A DNA stretch of 64,000 nucleotides from Eledone cirrhosa (lineage: Eukaryota > Mollusca > Cephalopoda > Octopoda > Eledonidae), in contig OZ024740.1 in NCBI GenBank assembly GCA_964016885.1, positions 206,383,691-206,447,690 on the forward strand. Direction: 5' to 3'. Shown piece by piece: positions 1 through 14,400 of the stretch. The position numbers and the translations under genes were made by a program. Position 1 is the first letter of the stretch. Every line of letters starts with the position of its first letter. Below the pieces are notes generated by a model that saw only the letters and a program-made list of their open reading frames with translations, was not told the origin of the DNA and ran no database searches.

Positions 1-199
1 AGTATAATAATTGTGATAGTGGGAAAGGTGATGGTAGTAGTATAATAACTAATTGTGATAGTGGGAAAGGTGATGGTAGTAGTATAATAACTAATTGTGA
101 TAGTGGGAAAGGTGATGGTAGTAGTATAATAACTAATTGTGATAGTGGGAAAGGTGATGGGAGTAGTATAATAATTAATTGTGATAGTGGGAAGGGTGA

Positions 200-3100
200 T
201 GGTAGTGGTATAATAACTAATTGTGATAGTGGGAAAGGTGGTGGTAGTAGTATAATAATGGTGATAGTGGGAAAGGTGATGGCAGTAGTATAATAACTAA
301 TTGTGATAGTGGGAAAGGTGATGGGAGTAGTATAATAATTAATTGTGATAGTGGGAAGGGTGATGGTAGTGGTATAATAACTAATTGTGATGGTGGGAAA
401 GGTGATGGTAGTAGTATAATAATTGTGACAGTGGGAAAGGTGATGGTAGTAGTATAATAACTAATTGTGATAGTGAGAAAGGTGATGGTACTAGTACAAT
501 AACTAATTGTGATAGTGGCAAAGGTGATGGTAGTAGTATAATAACTAATTGTGATAGTGGGAAAGGTGATGGGAGTAGTATAATAACTAATTGTGATAGC
601 GGGAAAGGTGATGGGAGTAGTATAATAACTAATTGTGAGAGTGGGAAAGGTGATGGTAGTAGTATAATAACTAATTGTGATAGTGGGAAAGGTGATTGTA
701 GTAGTATAATAATTGTGATAGTGGGAAAGGTGATGGTACTAGTATAATAACTAATTGTCATAGTGAGAAAGGTGATGGTAGTAGTACAATAACAAATTGT
801 GATAGTGGGAAAGATGATGGGAGTAGTATAATAACTAATTGTGATAGTGGGAAAGGTGATGGTAGTAGTACAATAACTAATTGTGATAGTGGGAAAGATG
901 ATGGGAGTAGTATAATAACTAATTGTGATAGTGGGAAAGGTGATGGTAGTAGTATAATAATTGTGATAGTGGGAAAGGTGCTGGGAGTAGTATAATAATT
1001 GTAATAGTAGGAAAGGTGATAGGAGTAGTATAACTAATTATGATAGTGGGAAAGGTGATTGTAGTAGAATAATAACTAATTGTGATAGTGGGAAAGGTGA
1101 TGGGAGTAGTATCATAATTAATTGTGATAGTGGGAAAGGTGATTGTAGTAGTATAATAATTGTGATAGTGGGAAACATGATGGTAGTAGTATAATAACTA
1201 ATTGTGAAAGTGGGAAAGGTGATGGTACTAGTATAATAACTAATTGTGATAGTGGGAAAGGTGATGGGAGTAGTATAATAATTGTGATAGTCGGAAAGGT
1301 GTTAGCAGTATTATAATAACTAATTGTGATAGTGGGAAAGGTGATGGGAGTAGTATAATAATTAATTGTGATAGTGGGAAAGGTGATGGTAGTGGTATAA
1401 TAACCAATTGTGATAGTGGGAAAGGTGGTGGTAGTAGTATAATAATTGTGATAGTGGGAAAGGTGATGGTAGTAGTATAATAACTAATTGTGATAGTGGG
1501 AAAGATGATGGGAGTAGTATAATAACTAATTGTGATAGTGGGAAGGTCATGGTAGTAGTATAATAACTAATTGTGATAGTGGGAAAGGTGATGTGAGTAG
1601 TATAATAATTGTGATAGTGGGAAAGGTGATGGCAGTAGTATAATAACTAATTGTGATAGTGGGAAAGGTGATGGGAGTAGTATAATAACTAATTGTGAGA
1701 GTGGGAAAGGTGATGGTAGTAGTATAATAACTAATTGTGATAGTGGGAAAGGTGATGGTAGTAGTATAATAATTGTGATAGTGGGAAAGGTGGTGGTAGT
1801 AGTATAATAATGGTGATAGTGGGAAAGGTGATGGCAGTAGTATAATAACTAATTGTGATAGTGGGAAAGGTGATGGGAGTAGTATAATAATTAATTGTGA
1901 TAGTGGGAAGGGTGATGGTAGTGGTATAATAACTAATTGTGATGGTGGGAAAGGTGATGGTAGTAGTATAATAATTAATTGTGATAGTGGGAAGGGTGAT
2001 GGTAGTGGTATAATAACTAATTGTGATAGTGGGAAGGGTGATGGTAGTGGTATAATAACTAATTGTGATAGTGGGAAAGGTGGTGGTAGTAGTATAATAA
2101 TGGTGATAGTGGGAAAGGTGATGGCAGTAGTATAATAACTAATTGTGATAGTGGGAAAGGTGATGGGAGTAGTATAATAATTAATTGTGATAGTGGGAAG
2201 GGTGATGGTAGTGGTATAATAACTAATTGTGATGGTGGGAAAGGTGATTGTAGTAGTATAATAATTGTGATAGTGGGAAAGGTGATGGCAGTAGTATAAT
2301 AACTAATTGTGATAGTGGGAAAGGTGATGGGAGTAGTATAATAACTAATTGTGATAGTGCCAAAGGTGATGGAAGTAGTAGGTGATGGTAGTAGTATAAT
2401 AATTGTGATAGTGGGAAAGGTGATGGTAGTAGTATAATAACTAATTGTGATAGTGGGAAAGGTGATGGTAGTAGTATAATAACTAATTGTGATAGTGGGA
2501 AAGGTGATGGTAGTAGTATAATAACTAATTGTGATAGTGGGAAAGGTGATGGGAGTAGTATAATAATTAATTGTGATAGTGGGAAGGGTGATGGTAGTGG
2601 TATAATAACTAATTGTGATAGTGGGAAAGGTGGTGGTAGTAGTATAATAATGGTGATAGTGGGAAAGGTGATGGCAGTAGTATAATAACTAATTGTGATA
2701 GTGGGAAAGGTGATGGGAGTAGTATAATAATTAATTGTGATAGTGGGAAGGGTGATGGTAGTGGTATAATAACTAATTGTGATGGTGGGAAAGGTGATGG
2801 TAGTAGTATAATAATTGTGATAGTGGGAAAGGTGATGGTACTAGTATAATAACTAATTGTCATAGTGAGAAAGGTGATGGTAGTAGTACAATAACAAATT
2901 GTGATAGTGGGAAAGATGATGGGAGTAGTATAATAACTAATTGTGATAGTGGGAAAGGTGATGGTAGTAGTACAATAACTAATTGTGATAGTGGGAAAGA
3001 TGATGGGAGTAGTATAATAACTAATTGTGATAGTGGGAAAGATGATGGGAGTAGTATAATAACTAATTGTGATAGTGGGAAAGGTGATGGGAGTTGTATA

Positions 3101-3850
3101 ATAACTAATTGTGATAGTGGGAAAGGTGATGGTAGTAGTATAATAACTAATTGAGATAGTGGGAAAGGTGATGGTAGTAGTACAATAATTGTGATAGTGG
3201 GAAAGGTGCTGGGAGTAGTATAATAATTGTAATAGTAGGAAAGGTGATAGGAGTAGTATAACTAATTATGATAGTGGGAAAGGTGATTGTAGTAGAATAA
3301 TAACTAATTGTGATAGTGGGAAAGGTGATGGGAGTAGTATCATAATTAATTGTGATAGTGGGAAAGGTGATTGTAGTAGTATAATAATTGTGATAGTGGG
3401 AAACATGATGGTAGTAGTATAATAACTAATTGTGAAAGTGGGAAAGGTGATGGTACTAGTATAATAACTAATTGTGATAGTGGGAAAGGTGATGGGAGTA
3501 GTATAATAATTGTGATAGTCGGAAAGGTGTTAGCAGTATTATAATAACTAATTGTGATAGTGGGAAAGGTGATGGGAGTAGTATAATAATTAATTGTGAT
3601 AGTGGGAAAGGTGATGGTAGTGGTATAATAACTAATTGTGATAGTGGGAAAGGTGGTGGTAGTAGTATAATAATTGTGATAGTGGGAAAGGTGATGGTAG
3701 TAGTATAATAACTAACTGTGATAGTGGGAAAGGTGATTGTAGTAGTATAATAACTAATTGTGATAGTGGGAAAAGTGATGGTAGTAGTATAATAACTAAT
3801 TGTGATAGTGGGAAAGGTGATGGTAGTAGTATAATAACTAATTGTGATAG
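200..3850. repeat. About 2.1-2.3-kb duplication in the left part of the array
   Basis: Marker units recur in the same order. The acaataacaaattgtg variant occurs at about 783 and 2885 (offset 2102). The ggtgctggg unit followed by attgtaatagtagg occurs at 961 and 3189 (offset 2228). The aaggtggtgg block near 1362 recurs near 3632 (offset 2270). The growing offset means units were gained in the second copy or lost from the first. Confidence 0.75.
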
Positions 3851-6800
3851 TGGGAAAGATGATGGGAGTAGTATAATAACTAATTGTGATAGTGCCAAAG
3901 GTGATGGAAGTAGTAGGTGATGGTAGTAGTATAATAATTGTGATAGTGGGAAAGGTGATGGTAGTAGTATAGTAACTAATTGTGATAGTGGGAAAGGTGA
4001 TGGTAGTAGTATAATAACTAATTGTAATAGTGGGAAAGGTGATGGTAGTAGTATAATAATTAATTGTGATAGTGGGAAAGAAGATGGGAATAGTATAATA
4101 ACTAATTGTGATAGTGGGAAAGAAGATGGGAATAGTATAATAACTAATTGTGATAGTGGGAAGGTCATGGTAGTAGTATAATAACTAATTGTGATAGTGG
4201 GAAAGGTGATGGGAGTAGTATAATAATTGTGATGGTGGGAAAGGTGATGGCAGTAGTATAATAACTAATTGTGATAGTGGGAAAGGTGATGGGAGTAGTA
4301 TAATAATTAATTGTGATAGTGGGAAGGGTGATGGTAGTGGTATAATAACTAATTGTGATAGTGGGAAAGGTGGTGGTAGTAGTATAATAACTAATTGTGA
4401 AAGTGGGAAAGGTGATGGTACTAGTATAATAACTAATTCTGATAGTGGGAAAGGTGTTGGTAATAGTATAATAACTAATTGTGATAGTGGGAAAGGTGAT
4501 GATAGTAATATAATAACTAATTGTGATAGTGGGAAAGGTGATGGTAGTAGTATAATAATTGTGATAGTAGGAAAGGTGATGGGAGTAGTATAATAACTAA
4601 TTCTGATAGTGGGAAAGGTGATTGTAGTAGTATAATAATTGTGATATTGGGAAATATGATGGTAGTAGTATAATAACTAATTGTGATAATGGGAAAGGTG
4701 ATGGTAGTAGTATAATAACTAATTGTGATAGTGGGAAAGGTGATGGGAGTAGTATAATAACTAATTGTGAGAGTGGGAAAGGTGATGGTAGTAGTATAAT
4801 AACTAATTGTGATAGTGAGAAAGGTGATGGTAGTAGTATAATAACTAATTGTGATAGTGAGAAAGGTGATGGTAGTAGTACAATAACTAATTGTGATAGT
4901 GGGAAAGATGATGGGAGTAGTATAATAACTAATTGTGATAGTGGGAAAGGTGATGGTAGTAGTACAATAACTAATTGTGATAGTGGGAAAGATGATGGGA
5001 GTAGTATAATAACTAATTGTGATAGTGGGAAAGATGATGGGAGTAGTATAATAACTAATTGTGATAGTGCGAAAGGTAATGGAAGTAGTAGGTGATGGTA
5101 GTAGTATAATAATTGTGATAGTGGGAAAGGTGATGGTAGTAGTATAATAACTAATTGTGATAGTGGGAAAGGTGATGGGAGTAGTATAATAACTAATTGT
5201 GATAGTGGGAAAGGTGATGGTAGTAGTATAATAACTAATTGTGATAGTAGGAAAGGTGATAACAGTAGTATAACTAATTCTGATAGTGGGAAAGGTGATT
5301 GTAGCAGTATAATAACTAATTGTGATAGTGGGAAAGGTGATGGGAGTAGTATAATAACTAATTGTGATAGTGGGAAAGGTGATGGTACTAGTATAATAAT
5401 TGTGATAGTGGGAAAGGTGATGGTAGTAGTATAATAAATAATTGTGATAGTGGGAAAGGTGATGGTAGTAGTATAATAACTCTATTGTGATAGTGGGAAA
5501 GGTGATGGTAGTAGTATAATAACTAATTGTGATAGTGGGAAACGTGATGGGAGTAGTATAATAACTAATTGTCATAGTGGGAAAGGTGATGGGAGTAGTA
5601 TAATAACTAATTGTCATAGTGGGAAAGGTGATGGGAGTAGTATAATAACTAATTGTGATAGTGGGAAAGGTGATGGTAGTAATATAATAACTAATTGTGA
5701 TAGTAGGAAAGGTGATGGTAGTAGTATAATAACGAATTGTGATAGTGGGAAAGGTGATGGTAGTAGTATAATAACTAATTGTGATAGTGGAAAAGGTGAT
5801 GGTAGTAGTATAATGACTAATTGTGATAGTGGGAAAGGTGATGGGAGTAGTATAATAACTAATTGGGATAGTGGAAAAGGTGGTGGTAGTAGTATAATAA
5901 TTGTGATAGTGGGAAAGATGATGGTAGTAGTATAATAACTAATTGTGAAAGTGGGAAAGGTGATGGTACTAGTATAATAACTAATTCTGATTGTGGGAAA
6001 GGTGTTGGTAGTAGTATAATAACTAATTGTGATATTGGGAAAGGTGATGGTAGTAGTATAATAACTAATTGTGATAGTGGGAAAGGTGATGGGAGTAGTA
6101 TAATAACTAATTGTGATAGTGGGAAAGGTGATGGTAGTAGTATAATAATTGTGATAGTAGGAAAGGTGATGGTAGTAGTATAATAACGAATTGTGATAGT
6201 GGGAAAGGTGATGGTAGTAGTATAATAACTAATTGTGATAGTGGGAAAGGTGATGGGAGTAGTATAATAACTAATTGTGATAGTGGGAAAGGTGATGGTA
6301 CTAGTATAATAATTGTGATAGTGGGAAAGGTGATGGTAGTAGTATAATAAATAATTGTGATAGTGGGAAAGGTGATGGTAGTAGTATAATAATTGTGATA
6401 GTGGGAAAGGTGATGGTAGTAGTATAATAACTCTATTGTGATAGTGGGAAAGGTGATGGTAGTAGTATAATAATTGTGATAGTAGGAAAGGTGATGGTAG
6501 TAGTATAATAACGAATTGTGATAGTGGGAAAGGTGATGGTAGTAGTATAATAACTAATTGTGATAGTGGGAAAGGTGATGGGAGTAGTATAATAACTAAT
6601 TGTGATAGTGGGAAAGGTGATGGTAGTAGTACAATAACTAATTGTGATAGTGAGAAAGGTCATGGTAGTAGTATAATAATTGTGATAGTGGGAAAGGTGA
6701 TGGTAGTAGTATAATAACTCTATTGTGATAGTGGGAAAGGTGATGGTAGTAGTATAATAACTCTATTGTGATAGTAGGAAAAGTGATGGTAGTAGTATAA

Positions 6801-8447
6801 TAACGAATTGTAATAGTGGGAAAGGTGATGGTAGTAGTATAATAACTAATTGTGATAGTGGGAAAGGTGATTGTAGTAGTATAATAAGTAATTGTGATAG
6901 TGGGAAAGGTAATGTTAGTGGTATAATAACTAATTGTGGTAGTGGATAAGGTGATGGTAGTAGTATAATAATTAATTGTGATAGTGGGTAAAGGTGATGG
7001 GAGTAGTATAATAACTAATTGTGATAGTGGAAAAGGTGATGGTAGTAGTATAATAATTGTGATAGTGGGAAAGATGAGGGTAGTAGTATAATAACTAATT
7101 GTGAAAGTGGGAAAGGTGATGGTACTAGTATAATAACTAATTCTGATAGTGGGAAAGGTGTTGGTAGTAGTATAATAACTAATTGTGATAGTGGGAAAGG
7201 TGATGGTAGTAGTATAATAATTGTGATAGTAGGAAAGGTGATGGGAGTAGTATAATAACTAATTCTGATAGTGGGAAAGGTGATTGTAGTAGTATAATAA
7301 TTGTGATAGTGGGAAATATGATGGTAGTAGTATAATAACTAATTGTGATAATGGGAAAGGTGATGGTAGTAGTATAATAACTAATTGTGATAGTGGGAAA
7401 GATGGTGGTAGTAGTATAATAACTAATTGTGATAGTGGGAAAGGTGATGGGAGAAGTATAATAATTGTGATAGTGGGAAAGATGATGGTAGTAGTGTAAT
7501 AACTAATTGTGATAGTGGGAAAGGTGATGGTAGTAGTATAATAACTAATTGTGATAGTGGGAAAGGTGATGGTAGTAGTATAATAACTAATTGTGATATT
7601 GGGAAAGATGATGGGAGTAGTATAATAACTAATTGTGATAGTGGGAAAGGTGATGAGAGTAGTATAATAACTAATTGTGATAGTGGGAAAGGTGATGGTA
7701 GTAGTATAATAACTAATTGAGATAGTGGGAAAGGTGATGGTAGTAGTATAATAATTGTGATAGTGGGAAAGGTGCTGGGAGTAGTATAATAATTGTGATA
7801 GTAGGATAGGTGATAGGAGTAGTATAATAACTAATTGTGATAGTGGGAAAGGTGATGGTAGTAGTATAATAATTGTGATAGTTGGAAAGATGATGGTAGT
7901 AGTATAATAACTAATTGTGAAAGTGGGAAAGGTGATGGTACTAGTATAATAACTAATGGTGATAGTGAGAAAGGTGATGGTAGTAGTATAATAACTAATT
8001 GTGATAGTGGGAAAGATGATGGGAGTAGTCTAATAACTAATTGTGATAGTGGGAAAGGTGATGAGAGTAGTATAATAACTAATTGTGATAGTGGGAAAGG
8101 TGATGGTAGTAGTATAATAACTAATTGAGATAGTGGGAAAGGAGATGGTAGTAGTATAACTAATTCTGATAGTGGGAAAAGTGATTGTAGTAGTATAATA
8201 ACTAATTGTGATAGTGGGAAAGGTGATGGGAGTACTATAATAACTAATTGTGATAGTGGGAAAGGTGATGGTAGTAGTATAATAATTGTGATAGTAGGAT
8301 AGGTGATAGGAGTAGTATAATAACTAATTGTGATAGTGGGAAAGGTGATGGTAGTAGTATAATAATTGTGATAGTTGGAAAGATGATGGTAGTAGTACAA
8401 TAACTAATTGTGAAAGTGGGAAAGGTGATGGTACTAGTATAATAACT

Positions 8448-11400
8448 AATTCTGATAGTGGGAAAGGTGATGGTAGTAGTATAATAACTAATTGTGATAG
8501 TGGGAAACGTGATGGTAGTAGTATAATAAGTAATTGTGATAGTGGGAAACGTGATGGGAGTAGTATAATAACTAATTGTGATAGTGGGAAAGGTGATGGT
8601 ACTAGTATAATAACTAACTGTGAGAGTGGGAAAGGTGATGGGAGTAGTATAATAACTAATTGTGATAGTGGGAAAGGTGATGGTAGTAGTATAATAACTA
8701 ATTGTGATAGTGGGAAAGATGATGGTAGTAGTATAATAACTAATTGTGATAATTGGAAAGGTGATGGTAGTAGTATAATAACTAATTGTGATAGTGGGAA
8801 AGGTGGAGGTAGTAGTATAATAACTAATTGAGATAGTGGGAAAGGTGATGGGAGTAGTATAATAATTGTGATAGTGGGAAAGATGATGGTAGTAGTATAA
8901 TAACTAATTGTGATAGTGGGAAACGTGATGGTAGTAGTATAATAAGTAATTGTGATAGTGGGAAACGTGATGGGAGTAGTATAATAACTAATTCTGATAG
9001 TGGGAAAGGTGATGGTAGTAGTATAATAACTAATTGTGATAGTGGGAAAGGTGATGGGAGTAGTATAATAACTAACTGTGAGAGTGGGAAAGGTGATGGT
9101 AGTAGTATAATAACTAATTGTGATAGTGGGAAAGGTGATGGTAGTAGTATAATAATTGTGATAGTGGGAAAGGTGATGGTAGTAGTATAATAACTAATTG
9201 TGATAGTGAGAAAGGTGATGGCAGTAGTACAATAACTAATTGTGATAGTGGGAAAGATGATGGGAGTAGTATAATAACTAATTGTGATAGTGGAAAGGTG
9301 ATGGTAGTAGTACAATAACTAATTGTAATAGTGGGAAAGATGATGGGAGTAGTATAATAACTAATTGTGATAGTGGGAAAGGTGATGGTAGTAGTATAAT
9401 AATTGTGATAGTGGGAAAGGTGATGGTAGTAGTATAATAACTAATTGTGATAGTGAGAAAGGTGATGGTAGTAGTATAATAACTAATTGTGATAGTGGGA
9501 AAGGTGATGGTAGTAGTATAATAACTAATTGTGATAGTGGGAAAGGTGATGGTAGTAGTATAATAACTAATTGTGATAGTGGGAAAGGTGATGGTAGTAG
9601 TATAATAACTAATTGTGATAGTGAGAAAGGTGATGGGAGTAGTATAATAACTAATTGTGATAGTGGGAAAGGTGATGGGAGTAGTATAATAACTAATTGT
9701 GATAGTGAGAAAGGTGGTGGTACTAGTATAATAACTAATTGTGATAGTGGGAAAGGTGATGGTACTAGTATAATAACTAACTGTGAGAGTGGGAAAGGTG
9801 ATGGGAGTAGTATAATAACTAATTGTGATAGTGGGAAAGGTGATGGTAGTAGTATAATAACTAATTGTGATAGTGGGAAAGATGATGGTAATAGTATAAT
9901 AACTAATTGTGATAATGGGAAAGGTGATGGTAGTAGTATAATAACTAATTGTGATAGTGGGAAAGGTGGAGGTAGTAGTATAATAACTAATTGAGATAGT
10001 GGGAAAGGTGATGGGAGTAGTATAATAATTGTGATAGTGGGAAAGATGATGGTAGTAGTATAATAACTAATTGTGATAGTGGGAAAGGTGATGGTAGTAG
10101 TATAATAACTAATTGAGATAGTGGGAAAGGTGATGGTAGTAGTATAATAATTGTGATAGTGGAAAAGGTGCTGGGAGTAGTATAATAACTAATTGTGATA
10201 GTGGGAAAGGTGATGGGAGTAGTATAACTAATTCTGATAGTGGCAAAGGTGATTGTAGTAGTATAATAACTAATTGTGATAGTGGGAAAGGTGATGGTAG
10301 TAGTATAATAACTAATTGTGATAGTGGGAAAGGTGATGGGAGTAGTATAATAACTAATTCTGATAGTGGGAAAGGTGATGGGAGTAGTATAATAACTAAT
10401 TGTGATAGTGGGAAAGGTGATGGGAGTAGTATAATAATTGTGATAGTGGGAAAGGTGATGGTAGTAGTATAATCACTAATGGTGATAGTGGGAAAGGTGA
10501 TGGGAGTAGTATAATAATTAATTGTGATAGCGGGAAAGGTGATGGTAGTGGTATAATATCTAATTGTGATAGTGGGAAAGGTGGTGGTAGTAGTATAATA
10601 ATTGTGATAGTGGGAAATGTGGTGGTAGTAGTATAATAACTAATTGTGATAGTGGGAAAGGTGATGGTAGTAGTATAATAACTAATTGTGATAGTGGGAA
10701 AGGTCATTGTAGTAGTATAATAAATAATTGTGATAGTGGGAAAGGTAATGGGAGTAGTATAATAACTAATTGTGATAGTGGGAAAGGTGCTGGGAGTAGT
10801 ATAATAACTAATTGTGATAGTGGGAAAGGTGATGGTAGTAGTATAATAATTGTGATAGTGGGAAAGGTGATGGTAGTAGTATAATAACTAATTGTGATAG
10901 TGAGAAAGGTGATGGCAGTAGTACAATAACTAATTGTGATAGCGGGAAAGATGATGGGAGTAGTATAATAACTGATTGTGATAGTGGAAAGGTGATGGTA
11001 GTAGTACAATAACTAATTGTGATAGTGGGAAAGATGATGGGAGTAGTATAATAACTAATTGTGATAGTGCAAAGGTGATGGTAGTAGTACAATAACTAAT
11101 TGTGATAGTGGGAAAGATGATGGGAGTAGTATAATAACTAATTGTGATAGTGGAAAAGGTGATGGTAGTAGTATAATAACTAATTGTGATAGTGGAAAGG
11201 TGATGGCAGTAGTACAATAACTAATTGTGATAGTGGGAAAGATGATGGGAGTAGTATAATAACTAATTGTGATAGTGGAAAGGTGATGGTAGTAGTACAA
11301 TAACTAATTGTGATAGTGGGAAAGATGATGGGAGTAGTATAATAACTAATTGTGATAGTGGAAAAGGTGATGGTAGTAGTATAATAACTAATTGTGATAG

Positions 11401-14400
11401 TGGAAAGGTGATGGTAGTAGTACAATAACTAATTGTTATAGTGGGAAAGGTGATGGGAGTAGTATAATAATTGTGATAGTGGGAAAGGTGATGGTAGTAG
11501 TATAATAATTGTGATAGTGGGAAAGGTGATGGGAGTAGTATAATAACTAATTGTGATAGTGGGAAAGGTGATGGTAGTAGTATAATAACTAATTGTGATA
11601 GTGGGAAAGGTGATGGGAGTAGTATAATAACTAATTGTGATAGGGGGAAAGGTGATGGTAGTAGTATAATAACTAACTGTGAGAGTGGGAAAGGTGATGG
11701 TAGTAGTATAATAACTAATTGTGATAGTGGGAAAGGTGATGGTAGTAGTATAATAACTAATTGTGATAATGGGAAAGGTGATGGTAGTAGTACAATAACT
11801 AATTGTGATAGTGGGAAAGGTGATGGTAGTAGTATAATAATTGTGATAGTGGGAAAGGTGATGGTAGTAGTATAATAACTAATTGTGATAGTGAGAAAGG
11901 TGATGGCAGTAGTACAATAACTAATTGTGATAGTGGGAAAGATGATGGGAGTAGTATAATAACTAATTGTGATAGTGGGAAAGATGATGGGAGTAGTATA
12001 ATAACTAATTGTGATAGTGCAAAAGGTGATGGAAGTAGTAGGTGATGGTAGTAGTATAATAATTGTGATAGTGGGAAAGGTGGTGGTAGTAGTATAATAA
12101 TTGTGATAGTGGAAAAGGTGATGATAGTAGTATAATAATTGTGATAGTGGAAAAGGTGATGGTAGTAGTATAATAATTGTGATAGTGGGAAAGGTGCTGG
12201 GAGTAGTATAATAATTGTGATAGTAGGAAAGGTGATAGGAGTAGTATAACTAATTCTGATAGTGAGAAAGGTGATTGTAGTAGTATAATAACTAATTGTG
12301 ATAGTGGGAAAGGTGATGGTAGTAGTATAATAACTAATTGTGATAGTGGGAAAGGTGATGGGAGTAGTATAATAACTAATTCTGATAGTGGGAAAGGTGA
12401 TGGGACTAGTATAATAATTGTGATAGTGGGAAAGTTGATGGCAGTAGTATAATCACTAATTGTGATAGTGGGAAAGGTGATGGGAGTAGTATAATAATTA
12501 ATTGTGATAGCGGGAAAGGTGATGGTAGTGGTATAATAACTAATTGTGATAGTGGGAAAGGTGGTGGTAGTAGTATAATAATTGTGATAGTGGGAAAGGT
12601 GGTGGTAGTAGTATAATAACTAATTGTGATAGTGGGAAAGGTGATGGTAGTAGTATAATAACTAATTGTGATAGTGGGAAAGGTAATGGTAGTAGTATAA
12701 TAATTGTGATAGTAGGAAAGGTGATGGGAGTAGTATAATAACTAATTCTGATAGTGGGAAATGTGATGGTAGTAGTATAATAATTGTGATAGTGGGAAAC
12801 ATGATGGTAGTAGTATAATAACTAATTGAGATAGTGGGAAAGGTGATGGTAGTAGTATAATAACTAATTGTGATAGTGGGAAAGATGATGGTAGTAGTAT
12901 AATAACTAATTGTGATGGTGGGAAACGTTATGGGAGTAGTATAATAATTGTGATAGTGGGAAAGATGATGGTGGTAGTGTAATAACTAATTGTGATAGTG
13001 GGAAAAGTGATGGTAGTAATATAATAACTAATTGTGATAGTGGGAAAGGTGATGGTAGTAGTATAATAATTGTGATAGTAGGAAAGGTGATGGTAGTAGT
13101 ATAATAACGAATTGTGATAGTGGGAAAGGTGATTGTAGTAGTATAATAAGTAATTGTGATAGTGGGAAAGGTAATGGTAGAGTTATAATAACTAATTGTG
13201 ATAGTGGAAAAGGTGATGGTAGTAGTATAATAATTGTGATAGTGGAAAAGGTGATGGTAGTACTATAATAACTAATTGTGATAGTGGGAAAGGTAATGGT
13301 AGAGTTATAATAACTAATTGTGATAGTGGAAAAGGTGATGGTAGTAGTATAATAATTGTGATAGTGGAAAAGGTGATGGTAGTAGTATAATAACTAATTG
13401 TGATAGTGGGAAAGGTGATGGTAGTAGTATAATAACTAATTGTGATAGTGGGAAAGGTGATGGTAGTAGTATAATAACTAATTGTGATAGTGGGAAAGGT
13501 GATGGGAGTAGTATAATAACTAATTGTGAAAGGTGGTGGTAGTAGTATAATAATTGTGATAGTGGAAAAGGTGATGGTAGTAGTATAATATATTGTGATA
13601 GTGGAAAAGGTGATGGTAGTAGTATAATAATTGTGATAGTGGGAAAGGTGGTGGTAGTAGTATAACTAATTGTGATAGTGCAAAAGGTGATGGAAGTAGT
13701 AGGTGATGGTAGTAGTATAATATATGTGATAGTGGGAAAGATGATGGGAGTAGTATAATAACTAATTGTGATAGTGGGAAAGATGATGGGAGTAGTATAA
13801 TAACTAATTGTGATAGTGCAAAAGGTGATGGAAGTAGTAGGTGATGGTAGTAGTATAATAATTGTGATAGTGGGAAAGGTGATGGTAGTAGTATAATAAC
13901 TAATTGTGATAGTGGGAAAGGTGATGGTAGTAGTATAATAATTGTGATAGTGGGAAAGGTGATGGTAGTAGTATAATAACTAATTGTGATAGTGAGAAAG
14001 GTGATGGCAGTAGTACAATAACTAATTGTGATAGTGGGAAAGATGATGGGAGTAGTATAATAACTAATTGTGATAGTGGGAAAGATGATGGGAGTAGTAT
14101 AATAACTAATTGTGATAGTGCAAAAGGTGATGGAAGTAGTAGGTGATGGTAGTAGTATAATAATTGTGATAGTGGGAAAGGTGGTGGTAGTAGTATAATA
14201 ATTGTGATAGTGGAAAAGGTGATGGTAGAAGTATAATAATTGTGATAGTGGAAAAGGTGATGGTAGTAATATAATAATTGTGATAGTGGGAAAGGTGCTG
14301 GGAGTAGTATAATAATTGTGATAGTAGGAAAGGTGATAGGAGTAGTATAACTAATTCTGATAGTGGGAAAGGTGATTGTAGTAGTATAATAACTAATTGT

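Noticed and set aside
4517..5617. A 366-residue minus-strand open frame (and similar ones, such as 26460-27356, 27284-28264 and 3632-4168) that could suggest a repetitive Thr/Ile/Tyr- or Leu/Pro/Ser-rich protein
   Set aside because: They are translations of the 42-bp unit, which has no stop in two minus frames. Phase changes at every 38-mer, so no consistent protein is kept, and most frames end at the unit's single TAG. No start context, splice signals or frame conservation between duplicated blocks.
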